Part shown: positions 37,606 to 50,932 of the stretch, piece after piece | Position numbering within the stretch: the stretch's first letter is position 1 | Layout: every line of letters starts with the position of its first letter | Assembly: GCF_905220705.1 (NCBI RefSeq) | Contig: NZ_CAJNAT010000006.1 | Coordinates: forward strand, 1 to 64,000 | DNA length: 64,000 nt | Direction of reading: 5' to 3' | From: Paraburkholderia domus | GTDB taxonomy: Bacteria > Pseudomonadota > Gammaproteobacteria > Burkholderiales > Burkholderiaceae | Position numbers and translations under genes: made by a program | Notes under the pieces: model-generated | The model's database searches: none | Told to the model about the DNA's origin: nothing | The model's input: only the letters and a program-made list of their open reading frames with translations

Positions 37606-38031
37606 TTAGTTCTGACCGCGCAACTTGCGCAGACGCTGGATCGCAGCGAGCTGAGCCGTCGCGTACGCCAGTTCCGCTTGCGCGGTCGCGTATTCGAGGT
37701 TCGAACCCGTGTTTTGCAGCGCCTCTTCCGCACGCTTGCGTGCATCTTCGGCCTTGGCTTCGTCGAGATCCTTGCCGCGGATCGCAGTGTCGGCCAGAAC
37801 CGTCACAGCGCCCGGTTGGACTTCGAGAATGCCGCCGGCGACGAACACAAACTCTTCTTCGCCGTTTTCAATTTCGATGCGCACCGCACCCGGACGAATC
37901 CGCGTGATGAGCGGCGTGTGGCCCGGCAGAATGCCGAGTTCACCCGCTTCGCCCGGCAGCGCGACGAACTTCGCCTGGCCCGAGAAGATTTGCTCTTCCG
38001 CGCTGACGACGTCTACTTTAATGGTTGCCAT
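37606..38031 (-). CDS. atpC: ATP synthase epsilon subunit
   Basis: The 141-residue central-stalk subunit of F1 couples rotation and inhibits ATP hydrolysis. It starts [17 protein letters not shown] and has the beta-sandwich signature [19 protein letters not shown], then two C-terminal helices. The start is set at 38031; the frame continues upstream for 19 codons through a palindromic repeat, which is not part of the family sequence. Last gene of the operon. Confidence 0.96.
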   Translation of the reverse strand: MATIKVDVVSAEEQIFSGQAKFVALPGEAGELGILPGHTPLITRIRPGAVRIEIENGEEEFVFVAGGILEVQPGAVTVLADTAIRGKDLDEAKAEDARKRAEEALQNTGSNLEYATAQAELAYATAQLAAIQRLRKLRGQN

Positions 38032-38046
38032 ATCGACTCCTGTTGC

Positions 38047-38135
38047 GACCCGAGTTAGCGCTTTAGCGCTTACTCGGGTCCCATGCAAGGCTCGACCAGA
38101 GTTGGCGCTTTAGCGCTTACGCTGGTCCCATGCAA
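38047..38135 (-). repeat. Two palindromic repeat copies between atpD and atpC
   Basis: Copy one (38047-38088) and copy two (38094-38135) each consist of GACC(C/A)GAGT(T)…AGCGCTTTAGCGCT…, a near-perfect hairpin followed by CCCATGCAA on the + strand. A third copy lies at 40643-40685 and a decayed one at 45466-45505. On the minus strand each begins TTGCATGGGACC. Their placement between atp genes suggests a REP-like family affecting mRNA folding or stability. Confidence 0.85.
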
Positions 38136-38232
38136 GGCTGTTGAGCGTAATAAGAGGCGCCGGTTTTGCGTGCCGGTACAGTTAAGTACCGATCCCGCGC
38201 GAGGCCGGCGCCCGCTTCGTTACACCCGACCT

Positions 38233-39645
<1,413 letters not shown>

Positions 39646-39742
39646 TCAATTCTTCACTCGCGCAAAGGCGCAGTTTCGGTGGGGTCGCCTAGGCGGATGC
39701 GCCACGAAGGCGCACACGAAGCGGCGTGCTTGACCTTTATGG

Positions 39743-40627
39743 TCAGACTGCCGCTGCGCCACCGACGATTTCCGACAATTCTTTCGTGATCGCGGCCTGA
39801 CGGCTCTTGTTGTACACGAGCTGCAGTTCGTTGATGACCGTCTTCGCATTGTCCGAAGCGGCCTTCATTGCGACCATTCGTGCCGACTGCTCCGATGCCA
39901 TGTTTTCCGCGACGGCCTGATAGACCAGCGCTTCGACATAACGCACCAGCAGTTCATCCACCACTGCCTGTGCATCCGGCTCGTAGATGTAGTCCCACTG
40001 CGTGCTCGGCGTCGCGCCGTCTTCGTCCTTGCGCTCGAACTGGTCTGCCGACAGCGGCAGCAGTTGCTCGATCACCGGCTCTTGCTTCATCGTGTTGACG
40101 AAGCGCGTGTACGCGAGGTACACCGCCGAAACCTTGCCTTCCGAGTACATGTCGAGCTGCACCTTCACCGCGCCGATCAGCTTTTCCAGATGCGGCGTGT
40201 CGCCCAGATGCACGACATTCGACACCACCTTGGCGCGCAGACGGTTCAGGAAACCCAGACCCTTGGTGCCGATCGCAGTTGCTTCGATCGTCTTGCCCTG
40301 GCCTTCCAGTTCCTTGAACTTCTGCAGCGACGCGCGCAGCACGTTGGTGTTCATACCACCGCACAGACCTTTATCGGTCGTGACGAGGATGATGCCGGCC
40401 GTTTTCGCACCTTCGTTCGACACCATGAACGGGTGACGATACTCCGGGTTCGCACGGCTCATGTGCGCAGCGATATCGCGGACCTTGTCGGCATACGGGC
40501 GAGCAGCGCGCATGCGCTCCTGAGCGCGGCGCATCTTCGATGCGGCCACCATCTCCATCGCTTTCGTGATCTTGCGCGTGTTTTGCACGCTCTTGATCTT
40601 GCCGCGAATTTCCTTCATTCCAGCCAT
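39743..40627 (-). CDS. atpG: ATP synthase gamma subunit
   Basis: This 294-residue rotor shaft of F1 starts [20 protein letters not shown], the conserved N-terminal helix, and ends with the conserved C-terminal helix [20 protein letters not shown]. An upstream in-frame ATG inside a palindromic repeat (40684) would add 19 residues that are not part of the family; ATG 40627 is chosen. Confidence 0.97.
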   Translation of the reverse strand: MAGMKEIRGKIKSVQNTRKITKAMEMVAASKMRRAQERMRAARPYADKVRDIAAHMSRANPEYRHPFMVSNEGAKTAGIILVTTDKGLCGGMNTNVLRASLQKFKELEGQGKTIEATAIGTKGLGFLNRLRAKVVSNVVHLGDTPHLEKLIGAVKVQLDMYSEGKVSAVYLAYTRFVNTMKQEPVIEQLLPLSADQFERKDEDGATPSTQWDYIYEPDAQAVVDELLVRYVEALVYQAVAENMASEQSARMVAMKAASDNAKTVINELQLVYNKSRQAAITKELSEIVGGAAAV

Positions 40628-40642
40628 TGCTTGCTCCTTGTC

Positions 40643-40685
40643 GGCCCGAGTTAGCGCTTTAGCGCTTACTCGGGTCCCATGCAAA
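40643..40685 (-). repeat. Third palindromic repeat copy, between atpA and atpG
   Basis: It has the same hairpin as at 38047 (CCCGAGT, AGCGCT, TTAGCGCT, ACTCGGG and a CCCATGCAA tail). It ends 15 bases upstream of the atpG start, at the same relative position as the copy before atpC. Confidence 0.85.
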
Positions 40686-40766
40686 GCGATCGAAGCGGCG
40701 CGGGTTCAGTTGCCTGCGGTCCGCGCCGCTTCAAGGTCCGTTTATGCCTTGCGGATCACTCGCAGA

Positions 40767-42308
40767 TCAATAAGCGCCGGACTTCTTGAAGTCTTTGAGA
40801 GCCGTATGCAGCAGGGCTTCGTCGTCCTTCGAGAGTTCCTTGGTATCTTCGATGCGCTTGACCAGGTCAGCGTGGCTCGTCTTCAGATAGTCGCGCAGGC
40901 CTTTTTCGAACGGCAGCACTTGCGCAACTTCCAGATCGTCGAGGTAGCCGTTGTTCGCGGCGAACAGCGAGACAGCCAGTTCCCACACTTGCAGCGGCTG
41001 ATACTGCGGCTGCTTCAGCAGTTCCGTCACGCGGCGGCCGCGCTCCAGCTGCTTGCGGGTGGCTTCGTCGAGGTCCGATGCGAACTGCGCGAATGCTGCG
41101 AGTTCACGGTACTGTGCCAAGTCGGTACGAATACCGCCCGACAGCTTCTTCACAACCTTGGTTTGAGCCGCACCACCAACGCGCGAGACCGACACGCCGG
41201 CGTTAATTGCCGGGCGGATACCTGCGTTGAAGAGGTCGGTTTCCAGGAAGATCTGGCCGTCGGTAATCGAGATCACGTTCGTCGGAACGAATGCGGTCAC
41301 GTCGCCTGCTTGCGTTTCAATGACCGGCAGTGCCGTCAGCGAACCGCTCTTGCCCTTCACTTCGCCGTTCGTGAACTTCTCGACGTACTCTTCCGAGACG
41401 CGAGCAGCACGCTCCAGCAGACGCGAGTGCAGATAGAACACGTCACCCGGGTAAGCTTCGCGGCCCGGCGGGCGGCGCAGCAGCAGCGAGATCTGACGGT
41501 ATGCCCAAGCCTGCTTGGTCAAGTCGTCATAAACGATCAGCGCGTCTTGACCGCGGTCGCGGAAGTATTCGCCCATCGAGCAGCCGGCGTACGGCGCGAG
41601 GTATTGCATCGCTGCCGATTCCGAAGCCGAAGCGGCCACGACGATCGTGTATTCCAGCGCGCCGGTTTCTTCCAGCTTGCGGACCACGTTCATGATCGAC
41701 GAAGCCTTCTGGCCGATCGCGACGTAGATACAGAAGAGGTTCTTGCCCTTCTGGTTGATGATCGCGTCGACTGCGACTGCGGTCTTGCCGCACTGGCGGT
41801 CGCCAATGATCAGCTCGCGCTGGCCACGGCCAACCGGCACCATTGCGTCGATCGACTTCAGACCGGTTTGGACCGGTTCCGAAACCGACTTACGCCAGAT
41901 CACGCCCGGAGCAATCTTTTCGATTGCGTCGGTCTTCTTCGCGTTGATCGGGCCCTTGCCGTCGATCGGGTTGCCGAGTGCGTCGACCACGCGGCCGAGC
42001 AGCTCCGGACCCACCGGCACTTCGAGAATGCGGCCCGTCGTCTTGACGATGTCGCCTTCCGAAATGTGTTCGTACTCACCCAGAATCACGGCGCCGACCG
42101 AGTCGCGCTCGAGGTTCAGTGCGAGACCGAAGGTGTTGCCCGGGAATTCGAGCATTTCGCCCTGCATCACTTCCGACAGGCCGTGGATACGCACGATACC
42201 GTCGGTCACGGAGATCACGGTGCCCTGGTTGCGAACGTCTGCGCTCGCTTCAAGGCCCTGGATCCGGCTCTTGATCAGCTCGCTGATCTCAGAGGGATTG
42301 AGTTGCAT
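40767..42308 (-). CDS. atpA: ATP synthase alpha subunit
   Basis: The 513-residue non-catalytic nucleotide-binding subunit of F1 starts [18 protein letters not shown]. It carries the P-loop [13 protein letters not shown] and the adenine-binding and signature segment [17 protein letters not shown]. Length and motifs are normal. Between atpH and atpG. Confidence 0.98.
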   Translation of the reverse strand: MQLNPSEISELIKSRIQGLEASADVRNQGTVISVTDGIVRIHGLSEVMQGEMLEFPGNTFGLALNLERDSVGAVILGEYEHISEGDIVKTTGRILEVPVGPELLGRVVDALGNPIDGKGPINAKKTDAIEKIAPGVIWRKSVSEPVQTGLKSIDAMVPVGRGQRELIIGDRQCGKTAVAVDAIINQKGKNLFCIYVAIGQKASSIMNVVRKLEETGALEYTIVVAASASESAAMQYLAPYAGCSMGEYFRDRGQDALIVYDDLTKQAWAYRQISLLLRRPPGREAYPGDVFYLHSRLLERAARVSEEYVEKFTNGEVKGKSGSLTALPVIETQAGDVTAFVPTNVISITDGQIFLETDLFNAGIRPAINAGVSVSRVGGAAQTKVVKKLSGGIRTDLAQYRELAAFAQFASDLDEATRKQLERGRRVTELLKQPQYQPLQVWELAVSLFAANNGYLDDLEVAQVLPFEKGLRDYLKTSHADLVKRIEDTKELSKDDEALLHTALKDFKKSGAY

Positions 42309-42366
42309 TATTCGCTCCTGATAGTCAATTCTGTTGCGTGCCAGCCGCTAAAACGCCTCAGGCGCT

Positions 42367-42906
42367 TCAGGCCGTCAGAGCCGTCTGCATGCTGGCAAGC
42401 CGCGCGCGGACCGAGGTATCGAGCACTTCGTCGCCGACCGTCACGCGCACGCCGCCGATGAGCGACGCGTCGACTTCGACCGTCGGCTTCAGCTTGCGCT
42501 TGAATTTGCGTTCGAGACTTGCGACGAGTTCGTTCAACTGCGCGCCTTCGAGCGGGAATGCGCTGACGATCAGCACATCTGCCGCCCCTTCGCGGGCATT
42601 CTTCAACTCTTCGAACTGCACAGCGATTTCCGGCAGCAATTGCAGGCGATGGTTATCGACCAGCATTTGCACCAGATTCTTCGCTTGCGCGTTGTCCTTG
42701 AGCGGCGACTTGACCGCGGCCAGCAGCAGTTCGCTGACCTGGGCGCGGCTTACTTTCGGGCTCGAGGCGATCGACAGCACTTCGGGCAGACGCGCAACCT
42801 GTGCCAGCTCCTGCACGAGCGTGGACCAGGCGGCGATGTCACCAGCTTCGGCCACGCCAAACAGCGCTTCTGCGTACGGACGGGCGATGGTTGCAAGTTC
42901 GGCCAT
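42367..42906 (-). CDS. atpH: ATP synthase delta subunit
   Basis: This 179-residue peripheral-stalk subunit (OSCP type) ties alpha3-beta3 to the b dimer. It starts [18 protein letters not shown] and ends with the family segment [16 protein letters not shown]. It begins two bases after the atpF stop, so the pair is likely translationally coupled. Confidence 0.97.
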   Translation of the reverse strand: MAELATIARPYAEALFGVAEAGDIAAWSTLVQELAQVARLPEVLSIASSPKVSRAQVSELLLAAVKSPLKDNAQAKNLVQMLVDNHRLQLLPEIAVQFEELKNAREGAADVLIVSAFPLEGAQLNELVASLERKFKRKLKPTVEVDASLIGGVRVTVGDEVLDTSVRARLASMQTALTA

Positions 42907-42908
42907 GA

Positions 42909-43379
42909 TCAGAGCTCGGCTTTCAGTTGATTCAGCAGGTCAGCGTGAGCTGCCTGGTCGACTTCGCGCTTCAGGATCTGTTCAGCGCCCTTCACGGCGA
43001 GTGCGGCGACTTCGCCGCGCAGCGTTTCGCGCGCCTTCACGACTTGCTGGTCCGCGTCGGCCTTCGCTTGCGCGATGATGCGAGCGGCTTCAGCTTGTGC
43101 TTGAGCCTTGATTTCGTCAGCGACTGTCACAGCGCGCTTTTCTGCGTCAGCAATGCGTTGCTGACCATCGTTGCGTGCCTGAGCGAGTTCCTGGTCGACG
43201 CGCTTGTGAGCGGCTTCGAGTTCAGCCTTGCCCTTTTCAGCGGCAGACAAACCGTCAGCAATCTTCTTCGAGCGCTCGTCGAGGGCGTTGATCAACGGCG
43301 GCCACACGAACTTCATCGTGAACCACGCGAGGATCAGGAACACGACCATTTGCGCAAACAGGGTTGCGTTGAGATTCAC
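42909..43379 (-). CDS. atpF: ATP synthase b subunit
   Basis: This 156-residue peripheral-stalk subunit starts [20 protein letters not shown], with a membrane helix, then [19 protein letters not shown] and a long Ala/Gln/Lys-rich helix for dimerisation. Normal length. Confidence 0.97.
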   Translation of the reverse strand: MNLNATLFAQMVVFLILAWFTMKFVWPPLINALDERSKKIADGLSAAEKGKAELEAAHKRVDQELAQARNDGQQRIADAEKRAVTVADEIKAQAQAEAARIIAQAKADADQQVVKARETLRGEVAALAVKGAEQILKREVDQAAHADLLNQLKAEL

Positions 43380-43517
43380 GGTGTTTCCTTAAACGTTGCT
43401 AGTTCGGAAAGTGAAACGGCAAGGCGCTCATCGATTCTGTATTCGATCAGCGCCTAAGTGCCCGTTCCGCCCTGCACCTTCACTAGTTATAGCTCAGGCG
43501 CAAACTTCCGAGGAACC

Positions 43518-43811
<294 letters not shown>

Positions 43812-43880
43812 TTAGAACTGGTTGGAACTGGGATTTAATAAAGCAAAACTAAAAACAATTCGTCGCTCGACACGCCGTGA

Positions 43881-44732
43881 TTAGTGGCTGTCGTGTGCCT
43901 GTCCGATGTACACCAGCGTCAGCATCATGAAAATGAATGCCTGCAGCAGAACGATCAGGATGTGAAAGATCGCCCAAACCGTGCCTGCGATGACGTGGCC
44001 GATAAAGCCGAGCACTGACGCGTCCGCGCCGAAACCCCACATGCTGCCGAGCAGGGCAATCAGCAGGAACAACAGTTCGCCCGCGTACATGTTGCCGAAC
44101 AGCCGCATGCCGAGCGAGACCGTCTTTGCGACGAACTCGATGATGTTCAATGCAAGGTTCGGGATCCACAGCAGCGGATGCGCGCCGAACGGAGCCGACA
44201 GCAGTTCATGCACGAAGCCGCCTGCGCCCTTGATCTTGAAGTTGTAGTAAATCATCAGCGCGAACACGCCGAGTGCGATACCGAGCGTACCGTTCAGGTC
44301 GGCCGTCGGCACGATGCGATGATGGGGAATGACTTGCGACAGACCCAGCCAGCCAATCACGCGACCCGGCAGGTCAACGGGGATAAAGTCGAGCGAGTTC
44401 ATCAATGCGACCCAGACGAACACGGTCAGTGCCAGCGGTGCGATGAAGGTGCGCGAGCCGTGGATCATCGACTTCGATTGATCTTCGACCATCTCGACCA
44501 GCATTTCGATCGCGCACTGGAAACGACCCGGCACGCCGGACGTCGCCTTGCGGGCTGCCAGATGCAAGATGGCGATCGTGGCCAGACCACAAACGATCGA
44601 CCAGAAAAGGGTGTCCAGATTCCACACGTGAATGTCGAAAATCGACGTCTGGTGCGCGGTGGAAAAGTTCTGCAAGTGGTGCGCGATGTACTCGGACGGA
44701 TCCAGAGCGCGCGTGCCTTCGCTAGCTGCCAT
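43881..44732 (-). CDS. atpB: ATP synthase a subunit
   Basis: This 283-residue membrane subunit forms the proton half-channels. The essential arginine is in [17 protein letters not shown]. Several membrane helices and the C-terminal [20 protein letters not shown] segment are present. ATG 44732 ([15 protein letters not shown]) is chosen; the frame extends 25 codons further without family similarity. Confidence 0.96.
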   Translation of the reverse strand: MAASEGTRALDPSEYIAHHLQNFSTAHQTSIFDIHVWNLDTLFWSIVCGLATIAILHLAARKATSGVPGRFQCAIEMLVEMVEDQSKSMIHGSRTFIAPLALTVFVWVALMNSLDFIPVDLPGRVIGWLGLSQVIPHHRIVPTADLNGTLGIALGVFALMIYYNFKIKGAGGFVHELLSAPFGAHPLLWIPNLALNIIEFVAKTVSLGMRLFGNMYAGELLFLLIALLGSMWGFGADASVLGFIGHVIAGTVWAIFHILIVLLQAFIFMMLTLVYIGQAHDSH

Positions 44733-44893
44733 ATCGTTAATGCCACCCAAATTGTCGAAAATCGTCTTAGGTCGTTCCCGCCGCAATTCTGTATTGCGGG
44801 AACACACCGGGTGCGGATCGTGTCATATCCGCACTCCTTACGCCAGCGCTGCGCGCCAGCCTGAATTTTGTGCTGCTACTCTCTGCTACGACC

Positions 44894-45439
44894 TTAACGC
44901 CACGCGAGGGCGATCCAGTAAGTCTTGAGCGCGATGAGGTAAGTCACGAGCAGCGGCACCCAGCATACGTCGTGATACCAGAAGGCGATGGCTACAAACA
45001 TCGCGATCGTTGTCCCCATCTTGAGCGCTTCGCCAATCATCCAGCTCATCGCTGTTTTGGCGCCGCTCAGCGTTCTAAGACGTGCCGCGAACAGCGCGCT
45101 CGGCACCCAGCAGATCGCTCCCCCCAGGAACGCGGACAGCGCAGCAGCGCCCGGCGGCTTGTAGAACAGCCACCACACCAGCGTCGCACCCAGGGACAAA
45201 ACCATTTGCGCCGCCACGACCTTGAAAGGCGTGACACGCGATGGACGACTCACATTCGGGCCAAACAGCTTTTCAGCCTCGACCCGGGTGAGCGGAACGA
45301 TATTGTTATCTTGTTGCTCGACATCCCACGCATCGTCAGTTGTAACGTGCTGACCGGTGGACGCAACGGAAACGGTGCGTTCAGCGCGGTGGTCGTCACG
45401 CCCATTCTTCGGCGCTTGATTCGACGTTTTAACCGCCAT
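44894..45439 (-). CDS. atpI: ATP synthase subunit I (AtpI)
   Basis: The 181-residue membrane protein aids c-ring assembly. It has a soluble N-terminal extension of about 65 residues, then four membrane helices (KVVAAQMVLSLGATLVWWLF, SAFLGGAICWVPSALFA, WMIGEALKMGTTIAMFVA, VPLLVTYLIAL). First gene of the atp operon. The extension is longer than in E. coli AtpI. Confidence 0.9.
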   Translation of the reverse strand: MAVKTSNQAPKNGRDDHRAERTVSVASTGQHVTTDDAWDVEQQDNNIVPLTRVEAEKLFGPNVSRPSRVTPFKVVAAQMVLSLGATLVWWLFYKPPGAAALSAFLGGAICWVPSALFAARLRTLSGAKTAMSWMIGEALKMGTTIAMFVAIAFWYHDVCWVPLLVTYLIALKTYWIALAWR

Positions 45440-45465
45440 CGCAGTGTTCCGAAAGTCTTGTTCCA

Positions 45466-45505
45466 GCCCGCGAGCTTACGCTGCGCTTACGGGGTTGCCG
45501 TGCAA
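45466..45505 (-). repeat. Degenerate fourth palindromic repeat upstream of atpI
   Basis: GCCCGCGAGCTTACGCTGCG, then CTTACGGGGTTGCCGTGCAA, follows the same layout as the repeats at 38047 and 40643, with substitutions on both arms. It lies 26 bases upstream of the atpI start. Confidence 0.55.
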
Positions 45506-46334
45506 TTAAATCCGGGCGATTGTAAGCGATAGTTGCAGGCAATTCAAGACTTTAGGCCGTTCAATAACCAGCGTGAAAACGGCCTTCACCATGCGGGAAC
45601 GCGGTCTCGCCCGACTTGTACACGGCAAATGTAAGGCGGTCGGGGGATGGCAAAACATGCGCAATGAATCGGTGAGGTTGAAGTGCGCGAATGCGTCGTT
45701 TCGACGCTGCGACGGACGTCTCAAAAATGCAACAGACGATGGTTTTTGGCAGCTTTGGTGGACATGAAGGACGGCACAGGGTAGTAGAGAGACGGCGGCT
45801 GTCGACCCTCTTTTCCTATGGCGATCAGACAACGTAGAACGCGGCCCTCTGCATCGGACGATCGACGCCGCGAGCAAGCAGGCGCCAGCTACTTCATTTC
45901 GATGCCCGCTCTGCACTTCGCCTGGCCCATCCGCGTGTCGGCACACAACGCGCGTTGCCAGATCCGAACACGCCAAAGGACGAAGTAAGTGGAACCAGGT
46001 GCAGTGGTAAGGCTAACCCGCAAGCAACCACGCCTGAGCGACCAACTCAGATCGCCGCACAACCCAGCTAAGCCTGCGTCACGGCGAAAATATCAGGGCA
46101 GGCCAATACATCGCAATCCTTACTATTAAACATGGCAAACAGTTAGGAATCCAACCGACATCCACCTAGGTTTTCGATCAATCAAGGAGAGCGTCAAACG
46201 AGCCAGACTTACAGCAGGTACGACCGCGCTCCACCACCGCTGCCGAAAACACACGAAACGCGCCGAACAGCTTGCGAGCGAGACCCAGCCAGGCCGCAAG
46301 CATGTTCAACGCTTCCACGTTCAACCCGCCATGA
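45506..46334. other. Region between parB and atpI without clear genes
   Basis: About 830 bp separate parB and atpI. An open frame on the minus strand (45506-45976) has no ribosome site and a composition unlike the neighbours. A small inverted repeat, AGGCCGTT (45554-45561) and AACGGCCT (45578-45585), is the only structured signal. There are no DnaA boxes. It probably carries the atp promoter, but I cannot place it. Confidence 0.5.
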
Positions 46335-47222
46335 TTAGACTGTAGCGTTACCACGCAACCGGACAAGAATGCCTTCCAGCGCATCCAGATCGCCGAAATC
46401 CACCAGTACCTGGCCACGGCCGCGCCGGCCGAGCTTGATCTTTACGGTTGCTGAGAGCAGATCGGACAACTCCTCTTCAAGCCGCCGCGTGTCGCGACCA
46501 CCGTCCTGATTCGCCCGCGCCTTTACTGCGGGCGCAGCCTTGGTGGTCGTCGTCACCAGCTTTTCGGTCTCGCGTACCGACATGCGCTTGTTGACGACCT
46601 GGTTGGCCAGCGTGATCTGCGTCGCAGCGTCGACTGCCAGTAGCGCGCGTGCATGGCCCATGTCGAGATCACCGGCCAGCAACATCGTCTGCACCGGCGC
46701 CGCCAGATTCAGCAAACGCAGCAGATTCGATACAGCGCTGCGCGAGCGCCCTACCGATTCAGCCGCTTGCTCATGCGTGAAATTGAACTCGTCGAGCAAG
46801 CGCTGAATACCCTGCGCTTCTTCCAGCGGATTCAGATCTTCGCGCTGGATATTCTCGATCAGCGCCATCGCCGCGGCGGCCTGGTCTGGCACGTCCTTCA
46901 CCAGCACCGGCACCTCGTCGAGTCCGGCAAGGCGTGCAGCGCGGAAACGCCGCTCGCCGGCAATGATCTCGTACTTATCCGCCGAAACCGGTCGCACGAG
47001 GATCGGCTGCATCAGCCCCTGGGCACGGATGCTGGCCGCCAATTCCTGCAATGCGCCTTCGTCCATACGCGTGCGCGGCTGGTACTTGCCGGCCTGCAGC
47101 TTGCTGAGCGGCAGCACGTGCGGTGCACCTTCGATCGCCATAGCCTCGGTAATGTCCGCACTGCCACCAAGCAGTGCTTCCAGGCCGCGGCCCAACCCTT
47201 TTTTTCTTGCTACTGCATTCAT
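46335..47222 (-). CDS. parB: Chromosome partitioning protein ParB
   Basis: The 295-residue DNA-binding protein recognises parS and spreads along the DNA using CTP. The CTP/arginine-patch motif is GERRFRAARLAG. The helix-turn-helix is EQAAESVGRSRSAVSNLLRL. The C-terminal dimerisation domain ends VKIKLGRRGRGQVLVDFGD. The stop lies just left of a gene-poor region. It follows parA by 18 bases. Confidence 0.96.
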   Translation of the reverse strand: MNAVARKKGLGRGLEALLGGSADITEAMAIEGAPHVLPLSKLQAGKYQPRTRMDEGALQELAASIRAQGLMQPILVRPVSADKYEIIAGERRFRAARLAGLDEVPVLVKDVPDQAAAAMALIENIQREDLNPLEEAQGIQRLLDEFNFTHEQAAESVGRSRSAVSNLLRLLNLAAPVQTMLLAGDLDMGHARALLAVDAATQITLANQVVNKRMSVRETEKLVTTTTKAAPAVKARANQDGGRDTRRLEEELSDLLSATVKIKLGRRGRGQVLVDFGDLDALEGILVRLRGNATV

Positions 47223-47240
47223 CGTGCTTCCTCGATCCGC

Positions 47241-48032
<792 letters not shown>

Positions 48033-48118
48033 CGTTGGTGTGTCCCTTTTGCTGCTTGAATAAAGTAGAAAGCGCTTCTGGTACGCGGTGCGTGCCTTGC
48101 ACCTGCAGGTAGCGCCTG

Positions 48119-48802
48119 TCAGTTGTCGGCGTCCACCAGAACCTTGATCAGATGCCGCTCCGCGTCGAGCGACGGCACGTTCAGTCGAATAATCTGTTCC
48201 ACGTGTGTACCCGCTGGCAGGCGCTCGATCTCGCCATCCGGGCGCACCCCCTTCATCGCCCAGATCGCACCGTGCTCCGCAACCAGATGACGGGCCAGTG
48301 TAACGAAATCCGAGAGCTCTGCGAATGCGCGCGACACGATTACGTCGAACTTTGCCGGTACTTCGGCGCCCGGCTGCAAAGTCTCGACGCGCCCCGTGAC
48401 GACCGACAGATTCATAAGGCCAAGCTCAGCTTTGGCCTGAGCCTGAAAAGCAGTCTTCTTGTGAACGATGTCGTTCACGGTGACGGTCCAGTCAGGCAAC
48501 ACAATTGCGAGCACGATACCAGGTAATCCGCCACCGGAACCCACGTCCAGCACCGAGGAAGCGCCGCGCGTAGCGAGATGCGGCACGATCGAAAGCGAAT
48601 CCAGGATGTGCTGGATGAGCATCTGCCTCGGGTCGCGAATCGCCGTCAGGTTGTAGACGGCGTTCCACTTGGACAGCAGCGCAACGTAGTCAAGTAGTTT
48701 GCCGAGTTGCGCGTCGCTTAGATCGAGGCCGAGCTCGCGAACGCCGTCCGCTAATATCGGCGCTAGTGCCTCGTTACCCCTTCCCTTCTGACTCACCGTC
48801 AT
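48119..48802 (-). CDS. rsmG: 16S rRNA (guanine-527-N7) methyltransferase RsmG (GidB)
   Basis: The 227-residue methyltransferase modifies G527 of 16S rRNA using SAM. The SAM site is [26 protein letters not shown] is also typical. It overlaps the mnmG stop by four bases (48799-48802), so the two genes are probably translationally coupled. Confidence 0.96.
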   Translation of the reverse strand: MTVSQKGRGNEALAPILADGVRELGLDLSDAQLGKLLDYVALLSKWNAVYNLTAIRDPRQMLIQHILDSLSIVPHLATRGASSVLDVGSGGGLPGIVLAIVLPDWTVTVNDIVHKKTAFQAQAKAELGLMNLSVVTGRVETLQPGAEVPAKFDVIVSRAFAELSDFVTLARHLVAEHGAIWAMKGVRPDGEIERLPAGTHVEQIIRLNVPSLDAERHLIKVLVDADN

Positions 48803-50757
48803 TGCGCCACCGGCGTGCTGTCGGTGCCGGGTTCGGCGGGTTTCGTCGAACGACGCCCCAAGCCACGTTTCAGGTGGACCATCAGCAAGGAGATCGCCGC
48901 CGGGGTAATGCCGGAGATACGCGACGCCTGGCCGATGGTCTCAGGGCGGAACTGCGTCAGCTTCTGACGCGCCTCGAACGATAGCCCCCTTACTTCGGCG
49001 TAATCCAAACCTTCCGGCAACCGCGTACTTTCGTGCGACTCATTCCGCTCAATCTCATCGGCCTGGCGGTCGATATACCCTTGATACTTGATGCCAATCT
49101 CGATCTGTTCCTTGATCTGGGCGAGCAGAACGTCGTCTTCGGCCAGCGTTTCAGGCGCAGCACATGCCCCCGCGCGCAAACCGCAGACGCCGTCGTATGT
49201 CACGCCCGGACGGCGCAGCAGATCGGCCAAGCTGTATTCGTGGTCGATTGGTTTGCCGAGCAACGCAGTCGCTTCTTCTGCCGGTAACGTCTTAGGATTG
49301 ACCCACGTCGTACGAAGGCGCTCTGTTTCACGTGAAACAGCCTCGCGCTTGCGGCTGAATGCGTCCCACCGGACGTCGTCGACCACGCCAAGCTCGCGCC
49401 CGATCTCCGTCAGACGCATATCGGCGTTATCTTCACGCAGACTCAAACGGTATTCGGCCCGGCTCGTGAACATGCGATACGGCTCGGACACCCCCTGCGT
49501 CACCAGATCGTCGACCAGAACCCCCAAGTACGCCTGATCGCGGCGCGGGCACCATGCGTCCCTGCCCTGCACGTGCAAGCCGGCGTTAATCCCCGCCAGC
49601 AAACCTTGAGCAGCCGCCTCTTCGTAACCGGTGGTGCCATTGATCTGGCCCGCAAAGAACAGCCCGTTGATTACCTTGGTTTCCAGCGATGCCTTCAGTC
49701 CACGCGGATCAAAGTAGTCGTATTCGATCGCATAGCCCGGCCGCAGAATATGCGCGTGCTCCAGACCACGCATTGATCGCACGAGTTCCAGCTGCACGTC
49801 GAACGGCAGACTGGTGGAAATCCCATTTGGATAGAACTCGTTGGTCGTCAACCCTTCCGGTTCGAGGAAGATCTGATGCGATTCCTTCGACGCGAAGCGG
49901 TGAATCTTGTCTTCGATCGACGGGCAATACCGCGGCCCTACCCCTTCGATCACGCCCGTGTACATCGGCGAACGGTCAAGACCGCCGCGGATGATGTCGT
50001 GCGTACGCTCATTCGTATGCGTGACCCAGCACGGCACTTGGCGCGGATGCTGCTCGACGCGCCCCAGAAACGAAAAAACCGGCACCGGATCCAGATCACC
50101 CGGTTGCTCTTCGAGCTTCGAAAAGTCGATCGTCCGGCCGTCGATACGCGGCGGCGTCCCGGTCTTCAGGCGGCCTTGGGGCAGCTTCAATTCCTTGAGG
50201 CGTGCGGACAGCGACACCGCTGCCGGATCGCCGGCACGGCCACCGGTGTAGTTGTTCAAACCCACGTGAATCTTGCCGTCGAGGAACGTTCCAGCCGTCA
50301 AGACGACTGCGCGCGAGCGGAAACGAATCCCGACCTGCGTCACTGCGCCGACGACGCGGTCGCCCTCCACCATCAGATCGTCGACCGCCTGCTGGAACAG
50401 CCACAGGTTCGGCTGATTTTCCAGCCGATGCCGGATCGCCTGCTTGTACAGCAGACGGTCCGCCTGCGCGCGCGTTGCACGAACAGCAGGCCCCTTTGAC
50501 GAATTGAGGATACGGAACTGAATCCCGCCCTCGTCCGTCGCAGCCGCCATCGCACCGCCAAGCGCATCGACTTCCTTCACCAGATGGCCCTTGCCAATAC
50601 CGCCAATGGACGGATTGCAGCTCATCTGACCGAGGGTTTCGATGTTATGCGTCAGCAGGAGGGTGGTATTGCCCATACGTGCCGAAGCCAAGGCGGCTTC
50701 GGTGCCGGCATGACCGCCGCCGACGACGATTACGTCAAATTCTGTGGGAAAAAGCAT
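48799..50757 (-). CDS. mnmG: tRNA uridine 5-carboxymethylaminomethyl synthase subunit MnmG (GidA)
   Basis: The 652-residue FAD enzyme, with MnmE, modifies the wobble uridine of several tRNAs. The FAD site is [17 protein letters not shown] and [14 protein letters not shown] follows. The start is ATG 50757 ([11 protein letters not shown]); the frame extends four codons to a GTG. A parS palindrome lies inside the coding sequence at 49324-49339. Normal length. Confidence 0.96.
   Translation of the reverse strand: MLFPTEFDVIVVGGGHAGTEAALASARMGNTTLLLTHNIETLGQMSCNPSIGGIGKGHLVKEVDALGGAMAAATDEGGIQFRILNSSKGPAVRATRAQADRLLYKQAIRHRLENQPNLWLFQQAVDDLMVEGDRVVGAVTQVGIRFRSRAVVLTAGTFLDGKIHVGLNNYTGGRAGDPAAVSLSARLKELKLPQGRLKTGTPPRIDGRTIDFSKLEEQPGDLDPVPVFSFLGRVEQHPRQVPCWVTHTNERTHDIIRGGLDRSPMYTGVIEGVGPRYCPSIEDKIHRFASKESHQIFLEPEGLTTNEFYPNGISTSLPFDVQLELVRSMRGLEHAHILRPGYAIEYDYFDPRGLKASLETKVINGLFFAGQINGTTGYEEAAAQGLLAGINAGLHVQGRDAWCPRRDQAYLGVLVDDLVTQGVSEPYRMFTSRAEYRLSLREDNADMRLTEIGRELGVVDDVRWDAFSRKREAVSRETERLRTTWVNPKTLPAEEATALLGKPIDHEYSLADLLRRPGVTYDGVCGLRAGACAAPETLAEDDVLLAQIKEQIEIGIKYQGYIDRQADEIERNESHESTRLPEGLDYAEVRGLSFEARQKLTQFRPETIGQASRISGITPAAISLLMVHLKRGLGRRSTKPAEPGTDSTPVAQ
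49324..49339. other. parS site inside mnmG
   Basis: TGTTTCACGTGAAACA is a perfect 16-bp palindrome matching the ParB site consensus widely shared by bacteria (TGTTNCACGTGAAACA). It lies about 2.1 kb from the end of parB, in the mnmG coding sequence. Confidence 0.93.
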
Positions 50758-50864
50758 CGCGGATCTCACGCCAGATCGTCGCGTGAGCCTTTCAAAGGAA
50801 AATGTATGGGCGAATTATAACGGGTTCGGTTTAGGCCCGAATTTCGGCCGAATGGCCAGGCAAC

Positions 50865-50900
50865 AAAAAAGCGGTGTGTTTCACGTGAAACACACCGCTT
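50865..50900 (-). terminator. Terminator hairpin containing a parS site
   Basis: A perfect 32-bp palindrome (50869-50900) has parS (TGTTTCACGTGAAACA, 50877-50892) at its centre and extends with AAGCGGTG on one side and CACCGCTT on the other. On the minus strand it is followed by TTTTTT (A run at 50865-50870), so it should also terminate the leftward liv operon that ends at 50933. Two functions seem to share one site. Confidence 0.85.
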
Positions 50901-50932
50901 CGAACCGCAGCGATCTGAACAAAAATGGGGAA

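Noticed and set aside
38032..38088. N-terminal extension of AtpC (and likewise AtpG at 40628-40684)
   Set aside because: The added residues come from the palindromic repeat and are not part of the ATP synthase family.
45506..45976. Open frame of 156 codons on the minus strand between parB and atpI
   Set aside because: No ribosome site, Cys/Arg/Ser-rich odd composition and no domain; looks like chance in a GC-rich gap.
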